Origin: Closterium sp. Naga37s-1
Taxonomy: Eukaryota > Streptophyta > Zygnematophyceae > Desmidiales > Closteriaceae
Assembly: GCA_947471745.1 (NCBI GenBank)
Contig: CANJKZ010000922.1
Coordinates: forward strand, 3,781,001 to 3,845,000
Length of the DNA: 64,000 nucleotides
Direction: 5' to 3'
The position numbers were made by a program, and so were the translations under genes. Positions 21,092-31,472 of this stretch are shown here, piece by piece (within the stretch, counting starts at the first letter, position 1; the number at the start of each line of letters is the position of its first letter). The notes beneath the pieces are model-generated. The model ran no database searches. It was given only the letters and a program-made list of their open reading frames with translations, and was not told the DNA's origin.

Positions 21092-22097
21092 TCGTCAAAG
21101 TCTTCCACCGCGTTTCATCCTCGACTTAGTCGACCCCACTAATCTTGAGAGGAATTAAGCCAACGGACCTAACAAGCGTGAACAATGTTCGAGGCGAGTG
21201 TCGCGAGTGGTAACGGTGCACTGTCGTGAACAGTTGATTACGCAATAAGCAGGGGCGCGAAGTATGGAAAGGAAATCTCCTTTCAAATACCCTCTATTTA
21301 ATCACGTCACTTTCATTGTATCTTGATTCATTTAATCAGAATCTCGTTATTCGTTTACATTGCACACTCGGTAAGTTCTTTCATAACATCTGGGGACTCC
21401 ATTGCTAGGGGTGGCTTGTCGGTTGCGCGGGTAAGGTTTCGGCGTTCTGTACCAAAGCGTGCGGCTTGGACGGTGCTCGTCGCTTTTGCGTTGGCTCATG
21501 TCGTCCCCTTGTCCTCTAGTGCGCCGCTACCGATGGATACCGCGTTTCGTCACATCAAATTTCGTCGGCAACCGCTTTCGCAACACCGCTTCTCTTCCTT
21601 ACGCGAAAGAGTTTCGCAGCTCTGGTTTCACTGAGTCCATAATGACACGACAGCCGGGGCATCGATTGCGCATGCAGCGGATAGAACTTTCGATTCACAA
21701 GTAGCAGTCACGCAACCACCTGACAGGAAGTTTGCATCACACCACCCTTTTAAAGCACTGGTCCACAACCCCTTGTCACAGCTTGCCTCAATTTTCCATG
21801 ATCACCACAGATCCTGCTTAGCTCATTAGTCCTTCATAGTGCAATGCGGTCGCAGCAAGGATTGGACTCTGAGCCGAATGAGAAGTGCTGATATTTAATA
21901 ATCACTAACTTTCAAGAGCTTCTTGACGAACCAAGTCGTTTGTCGCGAACGTCTGAGTAGGTCTTCGAACAGTAGGTCTTCGGACGGATCCCCCTTGATT
22001 CCAAATCCGCTGACAGTCTGACGTAGCGTAGTTGCCGTTGCGGACAATCGCATTCAAGACGTCTCAAAACTCACCGCGATCGCACGGAAGTCCACTG
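21092..22097 (+). other. upstream region of the bHLH gene, possible promoter
   Basis: No gene recognised. The frame at 21,323-21,634 lacks known domains. An ATATTTAATA stretch at 21,891-21,900 lies about 200 bp before the first in-frame ATG and is a weak TATA-box candidate. The left part may include gypsy leftovers. Confidence 0.3.
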
Positions 22098-24515
22098 ATG
22101 GGCCTGTGCGCGGCTAGGGCATGCGTCTCCCCCCTCGACGCTATAACGGCCCACAGGCACCTTCACACCCGCGCGCACAGCGCGGAAGCCCTCGCTACAG
22201 TCACAGCGTTCCACGACGCAGCAATGGGCGGTTGTAATCAACAGGCAAACCAGAGCTCACTCGTTATCGATATGTGCGATACTGCATCACTCAATACAGG
22301 CGTGCTTTCAGCGCAGGACGCAAACGCGTGGGGTTCTGCACCATCATGGCTCCAGCCAGCAGGGACAGCAGTAGCAGCAGCAGCCTTCTACGGGCTTGGC
22401 GATCACTCTCGCATCTTCGCCGGCGCTGCATCCGCGCCGATGGCCCAAGCGCGAGTCTCTCCGCCGGGAGCGCACTTCTCGTATTCCACGCCGCCCAGCC
22501 CACTCTCTCTGGACGGCAAGCCGCACTCGTTGGAAGGTCGGGTCAGCAACCCGCCTCACGCGCAGCAAGATGCGGGTGTGGCGGAGGCGGCAGAGCTGAC
22601 GGCGGACCTATGCGCGATGGGCGGAGACGAGGAGATGGTGGAAGAGGGGAACTGCGAGGGCGGAGGGGGGTTGGAGTGGCGGCGAGTGGTGGCGATGCTG
22701 ATGTCGGACACGAAACACGCGATGAACGCTGTGGATTGCGTCATGGGCGGGCAGGGCGGACAGGACGAGCAGCAGCAGCAGCAGCAACAACATTACGACG
22801 AGATGCGAAACCAGCAGCTGTCGCACCAGCATGTTGATCACACGTTACACGACGATCACGAGACACAGCACCCGTGGCAGCGGCTCGAGAATGACACTGC
22901 GCAGTGCCACCATCGCAACTGGCAGGCGACCCCATCCGCCTCATCTCCGCTCAAGCTCGTTATACCCATCCCGCGGCACCACGGGGAGACCCACTCCGCA
23001 GCAACTACCACAGCGACACATGTCGGCGATGCCGTGGCCGGTCCAGCCTCCAGCAATGGGCTCACGCCCCACCAACTGCAAATCACGCCTCAGCTGCAAA
23101 GCCCGTGTCCACAACACCAAGTCTATCCTGCGCCATCTCCCGTATTCTCGACTCCTGTCGGCGACTCACCACCGTCGTACTATCGACCCGAAATCGGCAG
23201 CGACGGTAAGGCGCGCCGAGTCCCGCTCCGACACTGTGAGCGGAGCCTCCAGCCGCTCAAGCTGTCGCTGACTGAAGCTCGCCCGCACGACCTGCTTGGC
23301 TCGGAGCAGCCTGCGTCGGAGGGATGGCGAAGCAAGTCGAAACGGCGCGAGGAACTAACAGTGGGGTCACCTCGCGCTCAAGTGATGTCGCCTGGCGTGC
23401 AGATGGTGTCGCCTGACGACGGGTTCACGTCGCCTACCTGCCTGACGTCCTCGCCTGGCGTTCGGATGGCGACGTCCCCTGGCCTACAGTCGCCGCCTAT
23501 CATTCTGCTCGACGACATGAGCGCAGGGAGTGGGCGAAGCGCACCGAAGCGAAGGCGCGGACATTCTGGTTCTTGGGAGGTACGTCTCAGAGTAACTTGC
23601 TATCTGAGTAACAACGCGGCTGACTATGTTACGAGTCGCGTTTATTCTCGACTAGTAGTTTCTACGTTTCACGTTCTATCGTTACCCCTCCCTACCGTAT
23701 TCCCTCAGGCTCGCGGGAGTAGCGATTCCCCAGGTGCTCATAGAGCCGCGGTTGCGCAAGAGGAGCGTTCTGCAGGAGCAGTCAGCGTGTCACCCGCTGC
23801 TGCTGCTACCCCATTTGAGGGGCCTGATTGGCTGCACCACCTGCACTCGGGCAAGCTGCAAACGCTCCCAATCATGGTACGCCGCATCATGGTGGACAGA
23901 CAAAACGCGGCTTCGTCGTCTAACATGTTACCATTCGACTGTACACCGTTCACCCCTAATTCCTCGTCTTGCGCTAGGCCTGGTGAGCGTCAATCCCAAA
24001 ATCCCCAATCAACTTGTTTCGTGTGTACTCTGGATTTTATCGTTCTGAGCAGCTACGGATGGAGACGACCAAGGATCGCATTTCGCTACTACGACAACTC
24101 GTCGCACCCGCACTAACGAAGGTAACAGAAAAGTGGCATGATAGTATCAGCAAGTGAAGTAGGTCCTTGCTAGCAGACGCACTGCTCAATGCTTACCCTA
24201 ACGCTCCAAATCTGCTCATATTTGCAGGGAGACACGGCGACGGTGCTTGGCGAGGTCGAACAGTTTGTGAGGGCAGTTTACGAGAAGCTCAAGGAGATCA
24301 GCAACGGTCACGAGCAGCACGCCGCGTTTCCCGCCAACGAGAATGGGGAGGGGTGGTGCGCTCCGGCTAGTGGCTGGGCACAGAGTGAATTTAGAATGGA
24401 TGGAGGTGTTGGTGGCCGCGATGGCGTGGGATTGGCTGCCAAGGGTCTGAGGCTGGTTACTCGACGAACCGTGGAGACGTTCGTGAATCGAGCGACACAT
24501 TGTAGGAAGCAGTAA
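22098..24515 (+). CDS. atypical bHLH transcription factor, four exons
   Basis: Host gene, proposed exons 22,098-23,579, 23,709-23,876, 24,053-24,121 and 24,228-24,515, giving about 668 residues. The three introns (129, 176 and 106 bp) have GT-AG ends, and all sit between codons. The C-terminal part reads KDRISLLRQLVAP, then TKGDTATVL, then a second helix (GEVEQFVRAVYEKLKEIS). That is the helix-loop-helix of the plant bHLH112/123/68/110-like group, whose usual text is DRI-ALQQLVSPFGKTDTASVL. The N-terminal ~480 residues are low complexity: a Gln run (near 22,770), His/Gln-rich parts, repeated SPG-V-M-SP motifs and a basic PKRRRGH (about 23,550), a likely nuclear signal. It would act as a nuclear DNA-associated regulator. 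The frame opens at 22,032 without an ATG; 22,224 is an alternative start with better context. Confidence 0.8.
23580..23708 (+). other. intron 1 of the bHLH gene
   Basis: GTACGT...CCCTCAG, 129 bp, a multiple of three and free of in-frame stops, so a retained transcript would stay in frame and add 43 residues. Its pyrimidine-rich end, high AT content and non-conserved translation argue that it is normally removed. Confidence 0.7.
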
Positions 24516-25068
24516 CCGTTTCAACGGAGTTTGATAACTATTTGAACGAGAAGCATATTTTTGCTCCTGGTTCAGCTAGTTACCTCATTTCCACTCACAT
24601 CCATTATTCGAACTGACAGCTGTTTAGTTTCTTTTTATTCCTTTGTGAATGGCATTTAGATAAGCATCATTGTATTTTCATTCTTAGAAACTAGCTCTTC
24701 TCGATTTTTATGAAAATGGCCAATGCGCTATTGGGATTTTTTTATCTTCAAATATTCATTTTGTCCCTTGTTACGAATAGTGAATAATTGAAGCATCACT
24801 GTGCACTCCTTACCGCAGCAATCGAAACATGCACTACCGAAGCTGAAGACGAAAATTCGGAAGTGACGCGAAGCGAAGCGTCGTGCGGTTGCGAAAATGA
24901 TCTGAACCGTCGGGCAGACAGAATCAGGCAGCAGCAGTGGCGAGGATTCTGCCCGGACAGTTTCGTAACTGTATGGAGACGCACGGTTGGATTTTGCAGT
25001 AATAAGGGAATCTACCCCTTAGAGTACATGGCTAGTTAGGTCGATTCGTATTCCTTCCAGTACTCGAA
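24516..25068 (+). other. 3' flank of the bHLH gene
   Basis: AT-rich DNA to about 24,790, fitting a 3' untranslated region; T-rich and TTGTATTTTC stretches are present (about 24,670), but there is no clear AATAAA. The frame at 24,788-25,039 has no recognised domain. An F1 derivative starts at 25,069. Confidence 0.4.
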
Positions 25069-25187
25069 TGTCAGATGTACATGCCTTAGCCTATGTAGGC
25101 TGTAGTGGGGTAGCCACTAAGGGGTACAGGTTTCATATTTGTATCTCACACTTTCCTAGTTCATTCATTCCTGTTTAATTCTTCACA
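25069..25187 (+). repeat. 5' LTR of F1-F
   Basis: 119 bp starting TGTCAGATG and ending TTCACA, followed at once by the primer-binding-like site. It carries the GTAGTGGGGTA...GGGTACA motif. Confidence 0.82.
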
Positions 25188-25304
25188 TGGTATAGAGCGG
25201 GTTCCCTCATGGGACCGTTCCTTCCTAAGGGCCCACCATAAGCATTTTTTTTTTTTAGCTGCCCGAAGCGCGTCTCGCGCCCTGCCCTAATTTTTTTTTT
25301 TTCG

Positions 25305-26140
25305 CGGCCCCCTACCGGCCCCTAACGGCCCCTACACGGCCCCTACGCGATCCCTACGCCGCCCCTAAACGGCCCCGTCGCGGCCCCGTACCTGACGCGG
25401 CCCCGTCCCTGACGCGGCCCCGCCCCTACCCGGCCCCTACGCGGCCCCTACGCGGCCCCTACGCGGCCCCTACGCGGCCCCTACGCGGCCCCTACGCGGC
25501 CCCTACGCGGCCCCTACCCGGCCCCTACGCGGCCCCTATGCGGCCCCTACCTGGCCCCTACGCGGCCCCCCATTGCGCGGCCCCCTACGCGGCCCCTCAG
25601 CGGCCCCTACGCCGCCCCTACACGGCCTGACCCGGCCCCGTCCCTGACGCGGCCCCTACGCGGCCCCTACGCCGCCCCTACGCGGCTCCTACGCGGCCCC
25701 TAAACGGCCCGAACCGGCCCCGTACCTGACGCGGCCCCTCCGCCGCCCCTAAAAGGCCCCGTCCCGGCCCTACCCCGGCCCCGTCTCGGCCCCGTCCCGG
25801 ACCTGCCCCGGCCTTAACTCCGTCCCGGACCTGCCTTGGCCCCGACCCCGTCCCGGACCTGCCCCGGCCCCGACCCTGTCCCGGCCCTACCTCGGCCCCG
25901 TCCCGGACCTGCCCCGGCCCCGACCCCGTCCCGGACCTGCCCCGGCCCCGACCCTGTCCCGGCCCCGTTGCTGCCCTGTCCCGGACCCTGCTCGGCCCCG
26001 ACCCTGTCCCGGACCTGCCCCGGCCCTGACCCTGTCCCGGCCCCGTTGCTGCCCCGTCCCGGACCCTGCTCGGCCCCGACCCTGTCCCGGCCCTGTCACG
26101 GCCCCGACCCAGTCCCGGACCTGTCGGCTCCGCCCCTGGT
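25305..26140 (+). repeat. GC-rich tandem-repeat leader of F1-F
   Basis: The first half is near-perfect 11-bp units (CGCGGCCCCTA and variants, best at 25,440-25,560). The second half is ~17- to 30-bp units around CCGGACCTGCCCCGGCCCCG. It runs from shortly after the primer-binding site to ~130 bp before the gag ATG at 26,267. Confidence 0.88.
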
Positions 26141-26266
26141 AAGAGCCTAGCCGGGCCGAGCCGCGCGGCCGAGCCGCACTGCTTTGCCGAGTCGCCCTGC
26201 CGAGTCGCACTGTCCTGCCTCGCTTAGTTGCACTGCTGCCGCTGCTAGTCTACTGCTGCTCCTATC

Positions 26267-27460
26267 ATGGCTAGTCCTAGTCTTCTCACCTTTGATGCTG
26301 AGGGTCGAGCGGTTGACTTTGATGTCTGGCTAGATGATCTGCAGCTTTTCCTTCAGTGCGATAGCAAGGATGGTATCTCCCTGTTTGATCTTACGTCGGG
26401 CGCCTCTACTGCCCCTGCTGCTGATGCTGACAGTACCGTTCGCTCGCAGTGGCTCACGCGCGATGCTGCTGCCCGCCTTGCTGTGCGTAGTCACCTACCG
26501 TCTACTGAGCGCGCGCACTTTAGTCAGTACAAGAGTGCTAAGACTCTGTACGACGCAGTAGTTGCACGCTACTCTTCCCCTGCCACTGCTGCGCTTAGCC
26601 GCCTCATGCTACCGTACCTGTTCCCTGACCTCGCTGCCTTTGCCACAGTCACTGACCTCATTACGCACCTCCGCACTAGTGACACTCGCTACCGCGCTGC
26701 GCTTCCTGCTGAGTTCTGCGCCGAGAACCCCCCCCCCCATGTACATCACCCTCTACTACCTAGTCACTCGACTCCCTGACACTCTCCGCTCGGTCAGGGA
26801 CCACTTCCTCTCTCTTTGCCCTACCACCCTCACTGTCGACCTCCTCGAGGAGCGCCTCCTTGCAGCAGAGACTAGTATCACCGCTGTAGGCGCCTCTCGT
26901 GGTGACCCCCGTACCCCTTTCTTTGAGGGGTGCTCCCCCGTTCCTCTTTTGCCCTCTGTTGCCTCTGCTGCTGCTGTCGACCTTGTTGGCACCGAGTCGG
27001 TCAGCGCTGCGTCTGCTCCTAGTGAGAGGCGCCGCATCAGCAAGGGCAAGCGGGGCAAGGGAGCTGGAGGAGGTGGTGGGGGCGGCGGCAGTGGCGGTGG
27101 AGGCGGAGGAGGGGGTGGGGGTGGGGGTGGTGGTAGAGGTGGGGGCTTCGGTGGCGGCGGTGGAGGTGGAGGCGGCGGTGTCGGTGGCGGGAGGGGTGGA
27201 GGAGGCGGAGGCGGCGGCGGCGGAGGTGGAGCTGGCAGAGGCGGAGCTGTGCAGCGGGGACCCCAGCAGCAGCAGCGCTCTCGTGAGACCCCTTCGCCCC
27301 AGCAGCTTCGTGAGTGGTACGCGGGGCGCCAGGGGTCTGGGGGTGCTGGTCCCTGTACTTACGTCCTTCGCACCGGTGACCGCACTGGAGAGCAGTGTGG
27401 CGGCCTGCACGCCACCCAGCGCTGCTTCGGTCGCCTGACGGACGCCTGGCGTGCCCAGTT
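26267..27460 (+). pseudogene. gag of F1-F
   Basis: Starts at an ATG with the F1 gag text DFDVWLDDLQLFLQC, continues through YSSPATAALSRLMLPYLFPDL, the conserved VGASRGDPRTPFFEGCSP segment, a glycine tract (about 27,060-27,245) and the C-X13-C-X3-H-X4-C motif (about 27,352-27,427). It would be the particle protein. About one or two breaks are visible, and the frame runs into LTR sequence at its end. Confidence 0.85.
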
Positions 27461-27596
27461 CCCAGGCTGTAGTGGGGTAGCCACTAAGGGGTACAGGTTT
27501 CATATTTGTATCTCACACTTTCCTAGTTCATTCATTCCTGTTTAATTCTTCACACTTTGAACACAGTTGCCCCCAAGTAACTCTCACGCAACTTCA

Positions 27597-28160
27597 ATGC
27601 AGGTTTCGAGACCCCCCATTTTTGAGATGACAGTGTCGCGGGTACCGTTGGGAACGAGGATCTGGGATTTAGTTAGACAGAGGTGGACGGAGGGAGGTGG
27701 ATTCTCGGCTCGACTTGCACTGCAGCCGAGAAGCCGAGTCGCGTCTGGGTTCCTGTTCAGACTGCATGACGACGAGGCATGGCATTGGACTGCGGTCCTA
27801 CTGGTTATTTCGGTTGCCCTCTGCGACGCTACCCTCCACGACGCTACCCTCTACGACACTACCCTCTGCGATGCTACCCTTTGCGACGCTACCTTCTGCG
27901 ACGCTTCCTTCTGCGACGATACCCCCCGCGACGCTACCCTTTGGGACGCTACCCTCTGCGACGGTAACATCTGCAACGGTAACCTCTGTGACGCTAACCT
28001 TTACGACGCTACCTTCTGCGACGCTACCCTCCGCGACGATAACTTATGCGACGCTATCCTCTGCAACGGTAACTTCTGCGACGCTACCTGCGATGCGGGC
28101 TTGGAACAGAGCGACGGAGTTGCGAACGGCGCTGACGGGGTCCACTGCGACTTGCATTAG
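27597..28160 (+). CDS. hypothetical protein with pentapeptide-like repeats
   Basis: 187-residue ATG-started frame. After about 70 ordinary residues and a short hydrophobic stretch (WTAVLLVISVALC), it has about 18 consecutive five-residue units of the type ATLCD/ANLYD (27,825-28,095). This resembles the A(D/N)LXX rule of pentapeptide-repeat proteins, which fold into a four-sided beta helix. The DNA is a 15-bp minisatellite, and the other two plus-strand frames are also open over it, so the open frame may be chance. Nothing upstream or downstream points to a function. Confidence 0.35.
   Translation: MQVSRPPIFEMTVSRVPLGTRIWDLVRQRWTEGGGFSARLALQPRSRVASGFLFRLHDDEAWHWTAVLLVISVALCDATLHDATLYDTTLCDATLCDATFCDASFCDDTPRDATLWDATLCDGNICNGNLCDANLYDATFCDATLRDDNLCDAILCNGNFCDATCDAGLEQSDGVANGADGVHCDLH
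27820..28095 (+). repeat. 15-bp minisatellite
   Basis: About 18 degenerate head-to-tail units close to CTCTGCGACGCTACC. Variation is mainly substitution with strict 15-bp phase. Confidence 0.88.
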
Positions 28161-28954
28161 AAGGAAAACTGTATGCATCTCAAATCTATTTCATCCCAAA
28201 AATTGGGTGTCTGCCCAACTCGCCTCCTGCGTAGCTTACCATCGATCCATCCAAAAAATGATGGGAAGCTATGCGGAGAATAGGCGATTATGGGAGAGCC
28301 TAGGCGCAGAGTTGCAAAGCGGATGGTTGTAAACCAAATACTGACTTGTGGAAACTGAATACTGATGCCAATCTTGGTATGCAGTAATCGAAGGAACGGA
28401 ATTGATTAATTGATGAAATTGATAGATTACAACAGAAACAGCATGAACCTTATAGAAACATAGTGACGTGTGCAAGAACGTTCTATGAGAACGTTGTTCA
28501 TGAAGAATGTTGTTCAAGGAGAACGTGCAAGCACCTACTCTAGAATGCGGTTCCAGGTTGGCACCACCAGGTGAAAATACCATCAGGTGAAAATACCATC
28601 ATGTGTATTTCTACCTGCCCAGGAGTAGTTGCGCAGGTTCTTGCAACACTGACAGTTGCACATACGCGTTTGTGCAATGTCGTCACTTCCCTGGTCCAAT
28701 GTCAAAATGTGCATACCGAAGCGCACTGATTGGAGAGTACTTGGCGAAGTCCGCAATACTGGTAAAACCGGTACAAGGATTTGTGTAGTACAGTGCGAGA
28801 CTTCGCACGTAACAGTAAAGTACCGATAGGCTGACGTCAGCAAAGCGCTACGCGCCCTAGTATAACGTCAGCACGTAGCTATAGGCCTCGCGAAAAGTCA
28901 CGTACCGTTTCAGAACAGGAATAGCACAGTACAATAGGCGAACAGGTACTTTAC
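28161..28954. other. unassigned DNA
   Basis: No gene recognised on either strand. A perfect 16-bp tandem duplication (CAGGTGAAAATACCAT) lies at 28,568-28,583 and 28,584-28,599. Confidence 0.4.
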
Positions 28955-29447
28955 TCCAGCAAGGAAGGAATTCGCTTGAATCAATTTGAATATATTCAGT
29001 TACAAACAGAGAAGGAATATATAGTTCTAGCTAGCAAGGACCTTGGGAATCAACCTGGGAACAACCAGGGATGATCCCAAATAATTCCAAGCAACAGAAC
29101 CAACCTGGCTGGACAAAACAGCAGGTGGTAGGTTGGTAAACAACCTCTGGTTCTGTTTTTCCAACCTGGGAAAACAACAACCAGGTTCAGGTCCTAAAAA
29201 CAGAACCTGTTTTGTCTTTGCCCAACCAGCCAAATGCTGGTTCCGCTGGTTTCCCCTGGCCCTGTAGCATGCAGATACAGACAAACAACATCCAACCTTC
29301 ACCTAAATTGTACCCCTATAGTGCCTGCCCTGCTACACTATAGTCAACCAAACAAAAGAGTTCAATTTCGAGTTGGATAGAACTGAATCTGCACAATCAA
29401 TTCAACCGAACTGCAAAGCTTCCATCTTGGGTTCCTTTGCGAGCTCG
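28955..29447 (-). repeat. F2 LTR fragment
   Basis: Internal part of the 1.09-kb F2 LTR in minus orientation, matching 39,110-39,596 and 56,850-57,345. It ends abruptly at GAGCTCG, where F4 sequence begins. Confidence 0.88.
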
Positions 29448-31472
29448 GCCTTGGAGAGTAGTGATGCTGAGGAGTGGAAGAAGGCAATGGAGAGTAAGGT
29501 GAAGAGCATTGAGGAGAACGGCATGTGGGAATTGGTGGAGCTACCGGAGGGGCGTAATGCGATTACGTCCAAGTGGCTTTTCAAGATCAAGTCCGACGCC
29601 GACGGCAAAATCGAGCGCTACAAGTCTAGGCTTGTGGCCAAGGGGTACCAGCAAAAGGAGAAGGTGGACTATAAGGAGTTGTTTGCTCTTGTGGTGAAGA
29701 CGACGACGCTGAGAACCCTACTCGCGGGTGCTGCCATCAAAGGATGGGTGGTGAAACAAATGGACGTGACAACCGCGTTTCTCAACAACATTCTCGAAGA
29801 AGAGATTTTCATGGCGCAGCCAAAGGGGTTTGATGATGGTAATGGCAGATTGTGGAAGCTGGAGAAGGCGTTCTATGGGCTCAAGCAAGCCCATAGGCAG
29901 TGGTACTTGAAGCTGCGTGAAGTCTTGGAGGAGATCGGATTCACTCCCTCATCCGCCGATCATTCCTTGTTCATGCTTGGCAAGGGGGAGCAAAGGAGTT
30001 TCATGGTGGTTTATGTGGATGACATCCTCATTTTCTCACCCTCCTCTGACATTGTGAAGGAGGTGATGCTGAAGCTTCAGGACAAGTTCAAGTGTAAGGC
30101 CATTGGTGTCGTCAATTTCTACCTCAGGCTTCACATTGAACGCGATGTGGAGAAGCGGTGCATGCGGGTGCATCAACGGAAGTACCTGGAGACATTGGCT
30201 GCCAACTTTAGGCAGAGTGAAGGCCATGTGGCTACACCCTTTCCCTCTGGGTTCAAGTGTGTGAAGGGACCAGAGGAGGAGAGCATTGGTGATGAGGAGA
30301 GGCGCCGTTTTCACTCGTTGGTAGGCAGCCTCATGTACGTGGCGGTAAACACCCGACCGGACGTCGCGTTTGCTACCGGACAGTTGGCTAGGGTTGTTCA
30401 ATGCCCTGATGAGGCGCAGGTAGCAGCTGGAATGAGGGTGGCCAAGTATCTTGGCCAAACACCGACGGTTGGGCTGCAATACTCGGCGGCGGCGCAAAGG
30501 CGCCAAAAGGGCGCGGATGGTGTTGAGCCCGGGCGTTTGTTCCTCACTGCATTCTCGGATGCTTCTTATGCATCGGAACCAGAGGACATGACAAGTGTTG
30601 GAGGGTTCATTTGCTGTGTTGGTGGAGGCCCAACTGCTTGGGAGAGCAAGAAGCAGGTGGATCAAGCATTGAGCTCGGTGGAGTCCGAGTACATGGCAGT
30701 CTTCCGTGCCGTACGAGAGATTGTGTGGCAGCGGCGTTTGTTGGCTGAATTGGGGGAGGAGCAGCAAGGACCTACCCCACTCTAGTGTGACAGCAAGGGT
30801 GCCATTGCTCTTGCTAAGAACCCTGTGTTACATGGCCTTACGAAGCACATGAGGGTGAAGTGGCATTGGACGAGGAGCATGGTGGCCGCGGGTGAAGTTG
30901 AGTTGCGCTACATGAAGACGACGGGGCAGCCAGCTGACATGATGACCAAGAGGCTGGTGGAGCAGCAGAATTGAAAGTGTTGTAAGCTGGCTGGGATGGC
31001 TCTGAACTGAGAGAGCAAGATCCTAAGGCAAACAATCCGAGAAGGAGTTTGTTGGTGCAACCCTACGGTTTGCATTCGGCTTGTTGTCCATGTGCGTGCA
31101 TGCGTGTGTGCATGGAATGATATGAGGGCATGAAATAATATATCTTTCATGCTTACAATAGTGTGTGAATGATGAGGCATGATTTTGAATGTGTGTATCA
31201 AGTCAATAGCGAGTTATCGCTAGTCGCGTGTCACGTCGTCATTTGCGTGTCGTGTGCGGTTTTCTATTTTGTCGTGTGTGGAACGTTCGGCGTGTCGCAG
31301 GTATGCGCAGCAGAATTCCAAGAACTCAAGGAAGAATTTATCTTGAAGAACCAAAGCCAAGGTTTCAAGATTCAAGTGATTTCGAAGCTCTCCAAAAAGG
31401 GTAAACTTTAAGATAGTGAGAATAGTTGCATAACCTTGTGTAGTGTAACATTTCTCTTGGTGTAGGCCCTTG
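29448..31472 (+). mobile_element. copia fragment of a fourth family (F4)
   Basis: Reverse transcriptase and RNase H (about 29,455-31,010) of a copia family distinct from F1-F3: DAEEWKKAMESKV, ITSKWLFKIK, MDVTTAFLNNILEEEIFM, FYGLKQAHRQWY, VVYVDDILIFS (about 30,005-30,040), then SDASYAS, SSVESEYMA and CDSKGAIALAKNP. A partial LTR starting TGTTGGTGCAACC follows at 31,050 and gives way to F2 sequence at about 31,472. Gag, protease and integrase are absent. About two breaks are visible. The left end abuts an F2 LTR fragment, a recombined boundary. Confidence 0.88.
31050..31471 (+). repeat. partial 3' LTR of the F4 element
   Basis: Starts TGTTGGTGCAACCC 40 bp after the end of the F4 coding region and behind a purine-rich GAGAAGGAG. 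There is no second copy in the window, so its right end is only bounded by the start of F2 sequence. Confidence 0.55.

Larger units (their letters stand above)
25069..27554 (+). mobile_element. gag-only copia derivative F1-F
   Basis: Plus-strand F1 derivative: 119-bp 5' LTR, primer-binding-like site TGGTATAGAGC (25,188-25,198), repeat leader, gag with glycine tract and Cys/His motif, then directly a 3' LTR segment of 91 bp (27,464-27,554) that is identical to the matching part of the 5' LTR. No protease, integrase or reverse transcriptase is present, so it is non-autonomous. What remains of gag has about one or two breaks. No TSD is seen (TCGAA left, CTTTG right), so an end may have been altered by recombination. 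Sequence identity of the LTR parts suggests it is young. Confidence 0.85.

Noticed and set aside
22032-22097. Start of the bHLH protein at 22,032
   Set aside because: The codon there is TTG; the first in-frame ATG is at 22,098, with another in better context at 22,224.
25305-26140. CRISPR-like array or telomere-type repeat
   Set aside because: Units are direct, degenerate, without unique spacers, and lie in the leader of an LTR element.
25064-27559. A target-site duplication for F1-F
   Set aside because: The flanks are TCGAA and CTTTG, which do not match.
29027-29302. A 91-residue frame (KVGCCLSVSACYRARGNQ...) present in nearly the same form at 38,393, 42,817, 56,925 and elsewhere
   Set aside because: It lies inside the F2 LTR, begins at GTG and not ATG, and is repeated only because the LTR is repeated. 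There is no domain.
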